64,000 bases of DNA. Origin: Hymenobacter mellowenesis (GTDB taxonomy: Bacteria > Bacteroidota > Bacteroidia > Cytophagales > Hymenobacteraceae). This document shows, one piece after another, positions 31,111-40,030 of the stretch. The stretch's first letter is position 1. Each line of letters begins with the position of its first letter. Both the position numbers and the translations under genes were made by a program. Below the pieces are notes generated by a model. The model was given only the letters and a program-made list of their open reading frames with translations. It was not told where the DNA came from and did no database searches. Where the stretch lies: NCBI RefSeq assembly GCF_030581005.1, contig NZ_JAUQSX010000010.1, forward strand, positions 62,001-126,000, given 5' to 3'.

Positions 31111-33963
31111 TTACACCTTATCGGCCAGGAAGCGGGCGGTGTGGTTGGTGTCCTTCAGCTTCACCATGTCCTCCGGCGTGCCTTCGAAGAGCAGGTGGCC
31201 GCCATTTAGCCCACCCTCGGGGCCGAGGTCGATAATCCAGTCGGCGCACTTGATGATGTCGACATTGTGCTCGATGATGAGCACCGAGTTACCCTGCTCA
31301 ATCAGCGCGGTGAGTGCGCCTAGCAGCTTGGCAATGTCGTGGAAGTGCAGGCCGGTGCTGGGCTCGTCGAAGATGAACAGAATCTTATCCTGCTGCAGCG
31401 TAGCGCCTTTGGTGAGGAAGCTGGCCAGCTTCACGCGCTGGGCCTCGCCGCCGCTCAGCGTATTGGCCGACTGCCCGAGGCGGATGTAGCCCAGGCCCAC
31501 GTCCTCCAAGGGCTTGAGGCGCTCGGCCACTTTGGGGTGGAGCTGGAAGAACTGCACGGCGTCCGTCACCGTCATTTCCAGCACCTCATCGATGCTCTTG
31601 TCCTGGTATTTAATCTCCAGAATGTCCTGCTTGAATTTGTGGCCGCCGCAGCCCTCGCAGGTCAGGTAAATATCGGCCATGAACTGCATCTCGATTTTCA
31701 CCTGGCCCTCGCCCTGGCACACCTCGCAGCGCCCACCGTCCACGTTGAAGCTAAAGTGCGACGGCTTGAGCCCCCGCGCTTTGGCCAGCGGCTGCTCCGA
31801 AAACAGCGTCCGGATGGCATCGTAGGCCTTCACGTAGGTAACGGGGTTGGAGCGCGACGACTTGCCGATGGGGTTCTGGTCCACGAACTCGACGTGCGAC
31901 ACCTGCCCGTTCACGCCGGTGAGGCGGTCGAACTTGCCGGTACTTTCGCCCGCGCCGCCGCCCAGCATCTTCATCAAAGCCGGGGCCAGAATGCGCTTGA
32001 TGAGCGTGCTTTTGCCCGAGCCCGACACGCCGGTAACGACGGTCATCACGCCCAGCGGCAGCTTCACGCTCACGTTTTTAAGGTTGTTTTCGCGGGCGCC
32101 GGTCAGCTCCAGGGCGTTGCGCCAGGGGCGGCGCACCTTGGGTACGGGCACTTCCATGCGGCCGCTCAGATACTGGCCGGTGTAGGTGCTGGTGTCCTGC
32201 AGCAAGGCTTCCATAGTGCCCTGAAACATGAGGTTGCCGCCGCCGCTGCCGGCTTCGGGGCCGATGTCGATAATCTGGTCGGCGGCCTCCATCATCTTTT
32301 CCTCGTGCTCCACCACCACCACTGTATTGCCGAGCTGCTGCAAGGAGCGCAGCACGCCGATGAGCTGCTCCGCATCCTTGGGGTGCAGGCCAATCGATGG
32401 TTCATCCAACACGTACATCGAGCCTACCAGCGCTGAACCCAGCGAGGTGGCCAGCGAGATGCGCTGGCTTTCGCCGCCGCTCAGCGTGTTGCTCAGACGG
32501 TTCAGCGTCAGGTAGCCCAGGCCCACGCGGTTGAGGTAGCCGAGGCGGTTGGTGATTTCCGTCACAAGGCGTTCGGCCACTTTGGCGTCGTGCTCGCTCA
32601 GGGGCATGTTTTCGAAGAATTTCAGCGCTTCCGAAATGGGCAGCAGCACGATGTCGGCAATGCTGCGGCCGTCAATCTTCACGTACTGCGCATCTTTACG
32701 CAGGCGGGTGCCGCGGCAGTCGGGGCAGGTGGTGCGGCCCCGGTAGCGGCTTTGCAGCACGCGGTACTGGATTTTGTGGGTCTGCTCGCTCACCCACTTG
32801 AAGTAGGAATCGAGGCCCTGGAAGTGCTTGTTGCCGGTCCAGAGCAAGCGCTGCTCGGCCTCGCTCAGCTCGTTGTAGGGGCGGTGGATGGGGAAATCGA
32901 AGCGGATGCCGTTTTTCAGCAGCGGCTTCAGCCACTCGCCCTGCTTTTCGGTGCGCCAGGGCGCAATCGCACCTTCGTACACCGTCAGGCTCTTGTCGGG
33001 AATCACCAAATCCTCGTCGATGCCCAGCACCGAGCCGAAGCCCTCGCAGGTCTGGCAGGCGCCGTAGGGGTTGTTGAAGGAGAAGAAGTTGACGCTGGGC
33101 TCTTCAAACGTAATGCCGTCAAGCTCAAATTTGTCGGAGAAGGTGCGAGTTTCGGGCTCGCGGTCGGCGCCGGACATCTGCACTAGGCAGGTGCCGTGGC
33201 CTTCGAAAAACGCGGTTTGCACCGAGTCCGACAAGCGGAAAAGCAGGTCCTCGTCGTCGGGGCGCAGCACGGCGCGGTCAATCATGATGTACACGTCGCC
33301 CTTCACTTCGGGCCGGCCCTCCCCTATCAGGTCCTCAATCTGGGCGGTTTCGCCGTTCACCACCACGCGGCTGTAGCCTTTTTGCAGCAGCAAATCCAGC
33401 TCCTTGCTCATGGCGCGCGTCGGGTCGGGGCGGTGCAGCGGGGCCAGAATCATGGCGCGGGTACCCTCGGGCTGCGCGGCCAGGAAATCGACCACATCGG
33501 CCACGTTGTCCTTGCGCACCTGCTCGCCGCTGACGGGCGAATACGTTTTGCCCACCCGCGCAAACAGCAGTTTGAGGTAGTCGTAAATCTCGGTGCTGGT
33601 GCCCACCGTCGAGCGGTTGTTCTTGATGCTGACCTTCTGCTCGATGGCGATGGCCGGCGAAATGCCCCGGATGTAGTCCACGTCGGGCTTGTCCATGCGG
33701 CCCAGAAACTGGCGGGCGTAGCTGCTCAGGCTTTCCACGTACATGCGCTGGCCTTCAGCGTAAAGCGTATCGAAGGCGAGGCTGGATTTGCCCGAGCCCG
33801 AGAGGCCCGTGACAACGATGAACTGATTGCGCGGCAGGGCCACGCTGAGGTTTTTGAGGTTGTGAACCCGGGCGTTTTTGATGAGGATAAATTCGCGCGG
33901 GTCGAGGTTATCAATGGCGTTGTCGGCGGGGGCCGAAACTTGCAAAGCGTCTTTTTTGGGCAT
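31111..33963 (-). CDS. uvrA: Excinuclease ABC subunit A
   Basis: UvrA recognises bulky DNA damage and loads UvrB in nucleotide excision repair. The 950 residues have both ATPase halves: Walker A TGLSGSGKSS and TGVSGSGKST, signatures LSGGESQRI and LSGGEAQRV, and Walker B VLDEPSIGLH and IFDEPSTGLH. Zinc modules are seen at CPDCRGTRL and CEVCQGEGQ...CEGC. The start at 33963 (MPKKDALQ) gives normal length and leaves 7 bp to the end of the upstream hypothetical gene. In-frame ATGs further up would overlap that gene. Confidence 0.97.
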   Translation of the reverse strand: MPKKDALQVSAPADNAIDNLDPREFILIKNARVHNLKNLSVALPRNQFIVVTGLSGSGKSSLAFDTLYAEGQRMYVESLSSYARQFLGRMDKPDVDYIRGISPAIAIEQKVSIKNNRSTVGTSTEIYDYLKLLFARVGKTYSPVSGEQVRKDNVADVVDFLAAQPEGTRAMILAPLHRPDPTRAMSKELDLLLQKGYSRVVVNGETAQIEDLIGEGRPEVKGDVYIMIDRAVLRPDDEDLLFRLSDSVQTAFFEGHGTCLVQMSGADREPETRTFSDKFELDGITFEEPSVNFFSFNNPYGACQTCEGFGSVLGIDEDLVIPDKSLTVYEGAIAPWRTEKQGEWLKPLLKNGIRFDFPIHRPYNELSEAEQRLLWTGNKHFQGLDSYFKWVSEQTHKIQYRVLQSRYRGRTTCPDCRGTRLRKDAQYVKIDGRSIADIVLLPISEALKFFENMPLSEHDAKVAERLVTEITNRLGYLNRVGLGYLTLNRLSNTLSGGESQRISLATSLGSALVGSMYVLDEPSIGLHPKDAEQLIGVLRSLQQLGNTVVVVEHEEKMMEAADQIIDIGPEAGSGGGNLMFQGTMEALLQDTSTYTGQYLSGRMEVPVPKVRRPWRNALELTGARENNLKNVSVKLPLGVMTVVTGVSGSGKSTLIKRILAPALMKMLGGGAGESTGKFDRLTGVNGQVSHVEFVDQNPIGKSSRSNPVTYVKAYDAIRTLFSEQPLAKARGLKPSHFSFNVDGGRCEVCQGEGQVKIEMQFMADIYLTCEGCGGHKFKQDILEIKYQDKSIDEVLEMTVTDAVQFFQLHPKVAERLKPLEDVGLGYIRLGQSANTLSGGEAQRVKLASFLTKGATLQQDKILFIFDEPSTGLHFHDIAKLLGALTALIEQGNSVLIIEHNVDIIKCADWIIDLGPEGGLNGGHLLFEGTPEDMVKLKDTNHTARFLADKV

Positions 33964-33970
33964 AAACAAA

Positions 33971-34735
33971 CTAACAGCCAAACCGGGCCGGAAGGTTTCG
34001 GCCGCGGGCATTTGCTGAGAGTACGAAGGTACGGCCGGGGCGGAGGGCGATGGAAGCTTCGGCAATGCAACGCGTCACATAGTAGCTGAAGTAGCGACTG
34101 TCGCCATTTATTTCTTTGGCTTTCAACAAATTGATTCTGTTGCTCACTAAATCGCTCCAGTAAACCTTGGGAGGTCTTGCCTTTTTGGTTGTGTTTCTTT
34201 TCTTCGATTTTTTCGAACGCCGCCCGTCATCCTCATACCCTAACCTTACGCTGGCATAGCTGAAATCTTCAAAATTTGGGCCAAAATCCAGAAAGCCCAG
34301 TTTGAAGAAATGCGTGCTGTCTTGCTTTTGAGCTTCACCAGCATCCCCGCTTATGAGCAGCAACGGGCATCTAAATATCGCCGCTTCGCCCACTGGAATC
34401 GACACAACGGTTGGTGCATTTTTATCACACCTTGGCTGCATAGCGGCATGAAACAGGCCGCGCGGTCCCTTGGCAATCCAAAAGCTCGGCCAGTCGCAAC
34501 TCATCATGAAAATATCACGGACGTGGTTCGTGGTATTGCGGATGGTCATCTGTGCATAAAGTACAATTCTTGGGTGCTCTTCTTTCAGATGGGGCGAGGC
34601 ATTCGGGGCGTACCCAATTATCTCGGCCGTTACGATTAAGTCGGCTAAGTCGGCAGGTGCTGGCACGGCAGTCTGTCCGGCAGCTTTTGATATCAATGCC
34701 AGCAAAACGGTTATCAAGAGAAAAAGGCTTTTCAC
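33971..34735 (-). CDS. Hypothetical secreted protein of lower GC content
   Basis: A protein of 254 residues that I do not recognise. It begins with a signal peptide (MKSLFLLITVLLALISKAAG) and has a segment with several aromatic residues and Cys (MMSCDWPSFWIAKGPRG). A highly basic stretch follows (RRSKKSKKRNTTKKARPPK, about 175-193) and the protein ends in Cys. The DNA is visibly less GC-rich than both neighbours and its codon choice differs, which suggests acquisition by transfer. It ends 7 bp before uvrA. Confidence 0.6.
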   Translation of the reverse strand: MKSLFLLITVLLALISKAAGQTAVPAPADLADLIVTAEIIGYAPNASPHLKEEHPRIVLYAQMTIRNTTNHVRDIFMMSCDWPSFWIAKGPRGLFHAAMQPRCDKNAPTVVSIPVGEAAIFRCPLLLISGDAGEAQKQDSTHFFKLGFLDFGPNFEDFSYASVRLGYEDDGRRSKKSKKRNTTKKARPPKVYWSDLVSNRINLLKAKEINGDSRYFSYYVTRCIAEASIALRPGRTFVLSANARGRNLPARFGC

Positions 34736-34796
34736 GAATTGAATATAAAGCCCGGTACCAAACGAAATAGTGGCTACACCGGAAACTTGTTTTTTA

Positions 34797-34820
34797 ATAA
34801 TTAGAAATTTGTCTAATTAT
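34797..34820. promoter_or_regulatory. Palindromic AT-rich site, possible MarR-type operator
   Basis: ATAATTAGA and TCTAATTAT form a perfect 9-bp inverted repeat around AATTTG, 39 bp before the first alpha/beta hydrolase start at 34860. Its spacing and AT-rich arms resemble MarR- or TetR-family operators. No such regulator is adjacent, so the binder is unknown. Confidence 0.4.
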
Positions 34821-34859
34821 CTTCGTACCATTGCAGCGTCATCTAACCAACTCTCTTCC

Positions 34860-36260
34860 ATGCCCAACTTTACCCGTTTCCTCCTCGCCACCGCCGCTGC
34901 CGCCCTGCTCAGTTTCCCCAGCGCCTGCGCCCAACCGGCCCGGTCCAGCCTTACCGGCGACTGGACCGGCACACTCGGTCCGCTGGAATTCACCGCTCAC
35001 CTCACCGACCCGGCCGGCGGGCCGCGCACGGCTACGCTGGACATTCCGGCCCAGCACGCCAACGGGCTGGTGCTGCAGTTCACCACACCGGCCGACAGCG
35101 TGTATCTGCGCCTGCGCCAACCCGTGGCCGCGCAGTTTGCCGGCCGCCGCTCGGCCGATGGGCAGCAGCTGGTGGGTGAGTGGCAGCAGGGCCTGCGCTC
35201 GTTTCCGCTCACGCTCAGCCGCGCGGGTAACGTCACCGCCAAAACCACCGGCCCCAAGCGCCCCCAGACGCCGCAGCCGCCCTTCCCCTACCAATCGGCC
35301 GACGTGACTTTTCGCAACGAGAAAGCCGGCATCACCCTGGCCGGCACCTACACCGTGCCCGCTGGCAAAGGCCCGTTTCCGGCCGTAGTGCTGCTCACCG
35401 GTTCGGGGCCGGAAGACCGCAACGAAACCGTTCTGGGCCACCAGCCCTTTGCCGTGCTGGCCGACTACCTCACCCGCCACGGCGTGGCCGTGCTGCGCTT
35501 CGACGACCGGGGCGTGGGCCAGAGCGGCGGCACCCTCAAAGGCAGCACCAGCGCCGACTACACCACCGATGCCCAGGCCGCGCTGGCCTGGCTGCGCGCC
35601 CAGCCCGGTATCCGCAAAAACCAGGTGGGCGCGCTGGGCCACAGCCAGGGCGGCACGGCGGCCATTGGGGCGGCCATTGCGCCGGCGGGGCCCGATTTCC
35701 TGGTGCTGCTGGCCTCACCGGCGCTGCCGGGCGATGAGTTGATTGTGCAGCAGTCGCTAGCCCTGGCCCGCCTGCAAACCACCGACGCCGCGCAACTGGC
35801 CACCACCGAAAAAATGCAGCGCGCCATGACCGATATTATTCAGAACAACGCCGACGACGCGCAGGCCAAAACCAAGCTGCTGGCTTATTACACCGCCATC
35901 AGCCCGCAGCTGGCCGCGCAGGTGGAGCCGCAGCTGCCCCTGCTCACCTCGCCCGACTACCGCCACCTGCTGGCTGACCGCCCCGCCCAAACGCTGAGCA
36001 AAGTGCATTGCCCGGTGCTGGCCCTCGGCGGCAGCAAGGACCGGCAGGTGCCCGCCACGCAAAACCTGGCCGCTACCGCCGCCGCCCTCAAAGCCGCCAA
36101 CAACCGCGACGTGACCGTGAAGGAAATGCCCGGCCTCAACCATCTTTTCCAGACAGCCACCACCGGCGGGCCGGACGAATACGGTACCATTGAAGAAACC
36201 TTTTCGCCCGCGGCGCTCCAGGTTATCGGCGACTGGATTGGGCAGCAAACCCGGAAATAG
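34860..36260 (+). CDS. Secreted alpha/beta hydrolase, intact triad
   Basis: A hydrolase of 466 residues with a signal peptide (to about 25), an N-terminal beta-rich domain (about 30-125, GDWTGTLGPLEFTAHL) and an alpha/beta-hydrolase domain. The nucleophile elbow is GHSQG with Ser262; the acid is in GGSKDRQVP and the His in GLNHLF. Oxyanion-region residues lie near LLTGSGPEDRNE. Family members include esterases and peptidases; the substrate is unknown. The next gene downstream is a paralogue. A palindrome upstream may control it. Confidence 0.88.
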   Translation: MPNFTRFLLATAAAALLSFPSACAQPARSSLTGDWTGTLGPLEFTAHLTDPAGGPRTATLDIPAQHANGLVLQFTTPADSVYLRLRQPVAAQFAGRRSADGQQLVGEWQQGLRSFPLTLSRAGNVTAKTTGPKRPQTPQPPFPYQSADVTFRNEKAGITLAGTYTVPAGKGPFPAVVLLTGSGPEDRNETVLGHQPFAVLADYLTRHGVAVLRFDDRGVGQSGGTLKGSTSADYTTDAQAALAWLRAQPGIRKNQVGALGHSQGGTAAIGAAIAPAGPDFLVLLASPALPGDELIVQQSLALARLQTTDAAQLATTEKMQRAMTDIIQNNADDAQAKTKLLAYYTAISPQLAAQVEPQLPLLTSPDYRHLLADRPAQTLSKVHCPVLALGGSKDRQVPATQNLAATAAALKAANNRDVTVKEMPGLNHLFQTATTGGPDEYGTIEETFSPAALQVIGDWIGQQTRK

Positions 36261-36289
36261 CCAAGCACTACAGTTGGCAATGACTACTT

Positions 36290-36316
36290 AAGGCCGCTCT
36301 ACCCGGGCGGCCTTTC
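36290..36316 (+). terminator. Rho-independent terminator after the first hydrolase
   Basis: AAGGCCGC and GCGGCCTT form a stem with loop TCTACCCGG, followed by TCTTATT. It lies 30 bp after the stop codon and separates the two paralogous hydrolase genes. Confidence 0.65.
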
Positions 36317-36436
36317 TTATTGCTCAATTGGGTATTTCAAGGTTTACTTTCTGTCGCTTTCAAATACCCATGTTGTACTTTTCACTATAACTTTACCTCA
36401 ATAAGCCATTTGGCATTCGTTTTATTGTCTGATTCC

Positions 36437-37918
36437 ATGACAAGATTTATACAGACCGCATTATTTTTTCTTGCTCTTGTTATCCAATTCTCAGGTGCCT
36501 TGGCAGCCCCACTGAATCCGGCCCCACTCAATGGCCAGTGGCGGGGGCCCCTGAAGCTGCTAGGGGGCGAAATCACCATTGTCATCACCATTGTGCCGCT
36601 CACCAACGGCACATACTACGCCGCCCTCGACGCGCCCCAGCAGCGCATCAGCCGCATGCCGGTGGAAGTGGAAGTGAAAGACGACAACCTGACGCTGCGC
36701 ATCGAGCAAGCGGGCAGCAGCTTCGTGGGCAAAATTCAGGACGACGGGGCCACCCTCAGCGGCACCTGGAAGCAGCCCGGCGTGACCGCCCCGATGGTGC
36801 TGAAACGGGCCATCGCCTCGACCCAGGCCGCCACCAAGTTCAAAGCCACGCCGCCTTATCGCCAAACCGACGTCACCTTCACCAACCCCACCACCAAACA
36901 GCGCCTGGCGGGCACCCTCACGGTGCCCGCCGGCGAGGGCCCGTTTGCGGGCGTAGTGCTGCTGTCCGACTCGGGCCCGCAGAGCCGGGAGGTGGAAGTG
37001 CCTGGCTACCGCATGTTTGGCCAGCTGGCCGATTACCTCACCCGCCACGGCGTGGCCGTGCTACGCTTCGACGACCGGGGCGTGGGCAAATCGGGCGGCA
37101 CCTACGCCAACGCCACCACCGCCGACCTGGTGACCGATGCCCAGGCCGCGCTGGCCTGCCTGCGCGCCAACCCGCTGGTGTCGGCGCACCGCGTGGGGCT
37201 GCTGGGGCACGGCGAAGGGGCCAACGTGGCCCTGCTGGCGGCGGCTGGGGCCGGCCGGGCGCCGGCGTTTGTGGTGTCGCTGGCCGGCTACGGGCAAACG
37301 GGCTACGACGTGCTGCTGCGCCAGCAAGGCGAAATAATGCGCCTCATCGGGGCCGACCCGGCCCAGGTGAAGGCCGCGCAGGACGTGTACCAGCGCACGG
37401 TGAGCGTCATCCGCCAGACGCCCGACAACGCTGCGGCCCGCACCAAGGTGGCCGCGCTGCTGGCCGGGGCCAACCTGGGCCTCGACGGCGGCATGGCCCG
37501 GGCCCGCGCCGTGCAGCTCACCTCGCCCTGGGCTCGTTATTTCTTTGATTTCGACCCGCAGGCCAAGCTCGACAAGGTGCAGTGCTCGGTGCTGCTGCTC
37601 AATGGCACGGCCGACTTGCAGGTATCGGCCCGGCGCAATATGACGCCGCTCTATAAGGCGCTGCGCCACGCCAACCGCACCGCTACGTCCTACAAGCTCA
37701 CCGGCGTCAACCACCTGTTTCAGGCCCCGCCGGCCCAGTGGCCGTTGGTGAACGCGGCCCCGCAAGCCGTTTTCTCGCCCGAGGCACTGAAGCTCGTGCA
37801 CACCTGGATAGCTCAAGAAACCAAGTTGCCCGGAGGCCCGCTGCCCGTCACGGTGAAGCGGCCCGGCCCCTCCCGCAAGGCCAGCCGCACGCCCAGCATC
37901 ACGCGCACACGCAGCTAG
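36437..37918 (+). CDS. Secreted alpha/beta-hydrolase paralogue lacking the nucleophile serine
   Basis: A protein of 493 residues with the same order as its upstream neighbour: signal peptide (to about 23), an N-terminal beta-rich domain (QWRGPLKLLGGEITIVI) and an alpha/beta-hydrolase domain. The elbow that reads GHSQG in the neighbour reads GHGEG here: residue 259 is Gly, encoded by GGC at 37211-37213, one base from the Ser codon AGC. The acid (NGTADLQV) and His (GVNHLF) are kept. It is therefore probably inactive as a serine hydrolase, or uses another residue. The frame is otherwise intact. It ends in a basic tail with several RT/SR pairs. Confidence 0.87.
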   Translation: MTRFIQTALFFLALVIQFSGALAAPLNPAPLNGQWRGPLKLLGGEITIVITIVPLTNGTYYAALDAPQQRISRMPVEVEVKDDNLTLRIEQAGSSFVGKIQDDGATLSGTWKQPGVTAPMVLKRAIASTQAATKFKATPPYRQTDVTFTNPTTKQRLAGTLTVPAGEGPFAGVVLLSDSGPQSREVEVPGYRMFGQLADYLTRHGVAVLRFDDRGVGKSGGTYANATTADLVTDAQAALACLRANPLVSAHRVGLLGHGEGANVALLAAAGAGRAPAFVVSLAGYGQTGYDVLLRQQGEIMRLIGADPAQVKAAQDVYQRTVSVIRQTPDNAAARTKVAALLAGANLGLDGGMARARAVQLTSPWARYFFDFDPQAKLDKVQCSVLLLNGTADLQVSARRNMTPLYKALRHANRTATSYKLTGVNHLFQAPPAQWPLVNAAPQAVFSPEALKLVHTWIAQETKLPGGPLPVTVKRPGPSRKASRTPSITRTRS

Positions 37919-38046
37919 GCACGGAACAACACGTCCCATAGCAGAACCGATAGATTTATTCCTATCATTGCGCATAAGCTGGCCTAAGGGGTTGGCTGTC
38001 TGCTCTGGTTCTACCCCCTTGGGCCGCTAGCCGGCCCCGCCCGCCT

Positions 38047-39099
38047 ATGGCACCTCCTCCCCCATCCCGGCCCCCGTGGTCCTGGGAAAACTCGGCCCCG
38101 ATGCGCTGGATACGGCGCTCCTTCGGCTACTCGCGCGGCGAGGCCCGGGGCCTGGCTGGGCTGCTGGTCATCATGCTGCTCACCATTTTGGCGCCCATTC
38201 TGCTGCGGCCGGAGCTGCCCACCTACCTGCCGGCCGCCGACCAAAAGGGCGTTGATGAGCTGGCCACTCAACTAAAAGAGCACCGTACTGTAGAACAGGG
38301 CTTTGCCTTGCGCTTTCCGAAGCGAGAGTACCGAAAATATGAGCGCCGAAGCCCGCGCTACCCAGCCGTGCCGCAAGTGCGCCTCAGCCCTTTCGACCCC
38401 AATGCCCTGACGGCAGAAGACTGGGAAGCGCGTGGGGTTCCGCATTTCGTAGCGGCGCGCATGGTGAAGTACGGCCAGGCGGCGGGCGGCTTCAAGGCCA
38501 AGGTGCAGATGAAGAAAATGTACGGGCTGGAAGACTCGGTGTACCAGCGCCTGGCCCCGTTTATGCAGCTGCCCGACGAGGCGCCAAAGCGCGACTACGC
38601 CGCCAAACGGCCCGGGCCCGATGGCAAATTTCCGCCCTTCGCTTCCGGCGATGCCACTCCCTCAAAATTCCCGCGTAAGCCCCGCAACCTCCAGCCCTTC
38701 GACCTGAACACGGCCGATACCACGCAGTTGATGCAGATTCGCGGCATCGGCGCGGGTCGGGCGAAATGGGTAGTGAAGTACCGCAACCAACTGGGCGGCT
38801 ACGTGCGCGAAGACCAGCTGGACGAGGTGTTTGTGCTGCGCGATGCCCCCGACCTGCGCGACAGCCTCAAGAAATACACTTTTGTGGCGTCAGGCTTCGC
38901 CCCCAAAACGGTGAACGTGAATACTGCCAGCTTCGACGAGCTGTATCTGCAGCCCTACATCGGCAAGCCCCGGGCGCGACTCATCGTGGCCTACCGCCAG
39001 CAGCACGGCCCGTTCAAGTCGGTCGAGGATTTGAAGCAGATGCCCACCCTCAAACCGGCCGACTGGGAGAAAATGCGGCCCTACGTGCGCTGCGAATAG
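38047..39099 (+). CDS. Helix-hairpin-helix protein, ComEA-like, with one membrane helix
   Basis: A protein of 350 residues with a Pro-rich N-terminus, one hydrophobic helix (about 37-56) and three related helix-hairpin-helix-like segments. These are DPNALTAEDWEARGV, DLNTADTTQLMQIRGIGAGRAKWVVKY and NVNTASFDELYLQPYIGKPRARLIVAY. ComEA-type HhH domains bind DNA without sequence specificity; a membrane-anchored form could take part in DNA uptake or repair at the envelope. That role is inference. An ATG at 38101 is an alternative start with less of the Pro-rich stretch. Confidence 0.85.
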   Translation: MAPPPPSRPPWSWENSAPMRWIRRSFGYSRGEARGLAGLLVIMLLTILAPILLRPELPTYLPAADQKGVDELATQLKEHRTVEQGFALRFPKREYRKYERRSPRYPAVPQVRLSPFDPNALTAEDWEARGVPHFVAARMVKYGQAAGGFKAKVQMKKMYGLEDSVYQRLAPFMQLPDEAPKRDYAAKRPGPDGKFPPFASGDATPSKFPRKPRNLQPFDLNTADTTQLMQIRGIGAGRAKWVVKYRNQLGGYVREDQLDEVFVLRDAPDLRDSLKKYTFVASGFAPKTVNVNTASFDELYLQPYIGKPRARLIVAYRQQHGPFKSVEDLKQMPTLKPADWEKMRPYVRCE

Positions 39100-39285
39100 A
39101 GACGGTAGCGCAATAGCGGTGTGAATACCGCCATCGAAACCGAGGCCACCACAGTCGTTCGAATATCGAAAACCTACCATAGTGCACTATTCAAACCGCT
39201 CTTTATCCGGCAAATAAGCCAGGGCGTTCTGCCAACAATTACGGGATGAATCAAGTATTACTAGCCCGGCTAATCCCCTCGCGCT

Positions 39286-39924
39286 ATGACTGACGATTTC
39301 CTCCCCTCCCCCACCGGCCCCGACGACCTGGAGCCCAACGACGGCCGCCGCACCTTCATCAAGCAAGCCTCGGGGCTGCTGGGGCTGGCCCTGGCGCCGC
39401 CCTTGGTGGGCCAGGCCGAGCGCCTCACCACCATGGCCAAAAAAGTGGAAGGTGTGACCGAAATGCGCCTCAAAGTGAACGGCACCCTGCGCACCATCAA
39501 GGCCGAGCCGCGGGTGAGCTTGCTTGACGCGCTGCGCGAAAAGCTCGACCTCACCGGCTCGAAAAAGGGCTGCGACCACGGCCAGTGCGGCGCCTGCACC
39601 GTGCTGGTAGACGGCCGCCGCGTGAACAGCTGCCTCACCCTGGCCGTGATGGCACAGGGCAAGGAAATCACCACCGTGGAGGGCCTGGCCAAAGGCGAAG
39701 ACCTGCACCCGCTGCAGCAAGCCTTCCTCGACCACGACGGCTTCCAGTGCGGCTATTGCACGCCGGGCCAGCTCATGTCAGGCGTGGCCTGCCTGAAAGA
39801 AGGCCACGCCAAAACCGACGGCGACGTGCGCGAATGGATGAGCGGCAACCTCTGCCGCTGCGGCGCCTACCCCAACATCGTGGCCGCCATCCGCGAAGTG
39901 GAGAAGAGTGGGTTTAAAGGGTAA
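39286..39924 (+). CDS. paoA: Aldehyde/xanthine-type dehydrogenase, [2Fe-2S] subunit
   Basis: The iron-sulphur subunit of a periplasmic molybdenum hydroxylase, 212 residues. A twin-arginine leader (DGRRTFIKQASGLLGLAL) indicates Tat export of the folded complex. A plant-type [2Fe-2S] domain (GCDHGQCGACTVLVDG...C) is followed by a second [2Fe-2S] domain (CGYCTPGQ...CRCGAYPNI). Length and order match E. coli PaoA/YagT. It heads a three-gene set with the FAD and molybdenum subunits; in E. coli PaoABC oxidises aromatic aldehydes. The actual substrate here is unknown. Confidence 0.94.
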   Translation: MTDDFLPSPTGPDDLEPNDGRRTFIKQASGLLGLALAPPLVGQAERLTTMAKKVEGVTEMRLKVNGTLRTIKAEPRVSLLDALREKLDLTGSKKGCDHGQCGACTVLVDGRRVNSCLTLAVMAQGKEITTVEGLAKGEDLHPLQQAFLDHDGFQCGYCTPGQLMSGVACLKEGHAKTDGDVREWMSGNLCRCGAYPNIVAAIREVEKSGFKG

Positions 39925-39929
39925 AAATA

Positions 39930-40021
39930 GTAGTGAGTAGAAAGTATTGAGTAGTGAGATGAATGGCCGGATGAGGCCAGGTTTCCTTCCCAATACTCAC
40001 TACTTAATACTCATGACTAAT
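39930..40021. repeat. Imperfect inverted repeat of AGTAGTGAGTATT words
   Basis: AGTATTGAGTAGTGAG on the left pairs, with one mismatch, to CTCACTACTTAATACT on the right, and the flanks add further partial words. It fills the gap between paoA and paoB. Confidence 0.6.
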
Positions 40022-40030
40022 GACTAAAAA

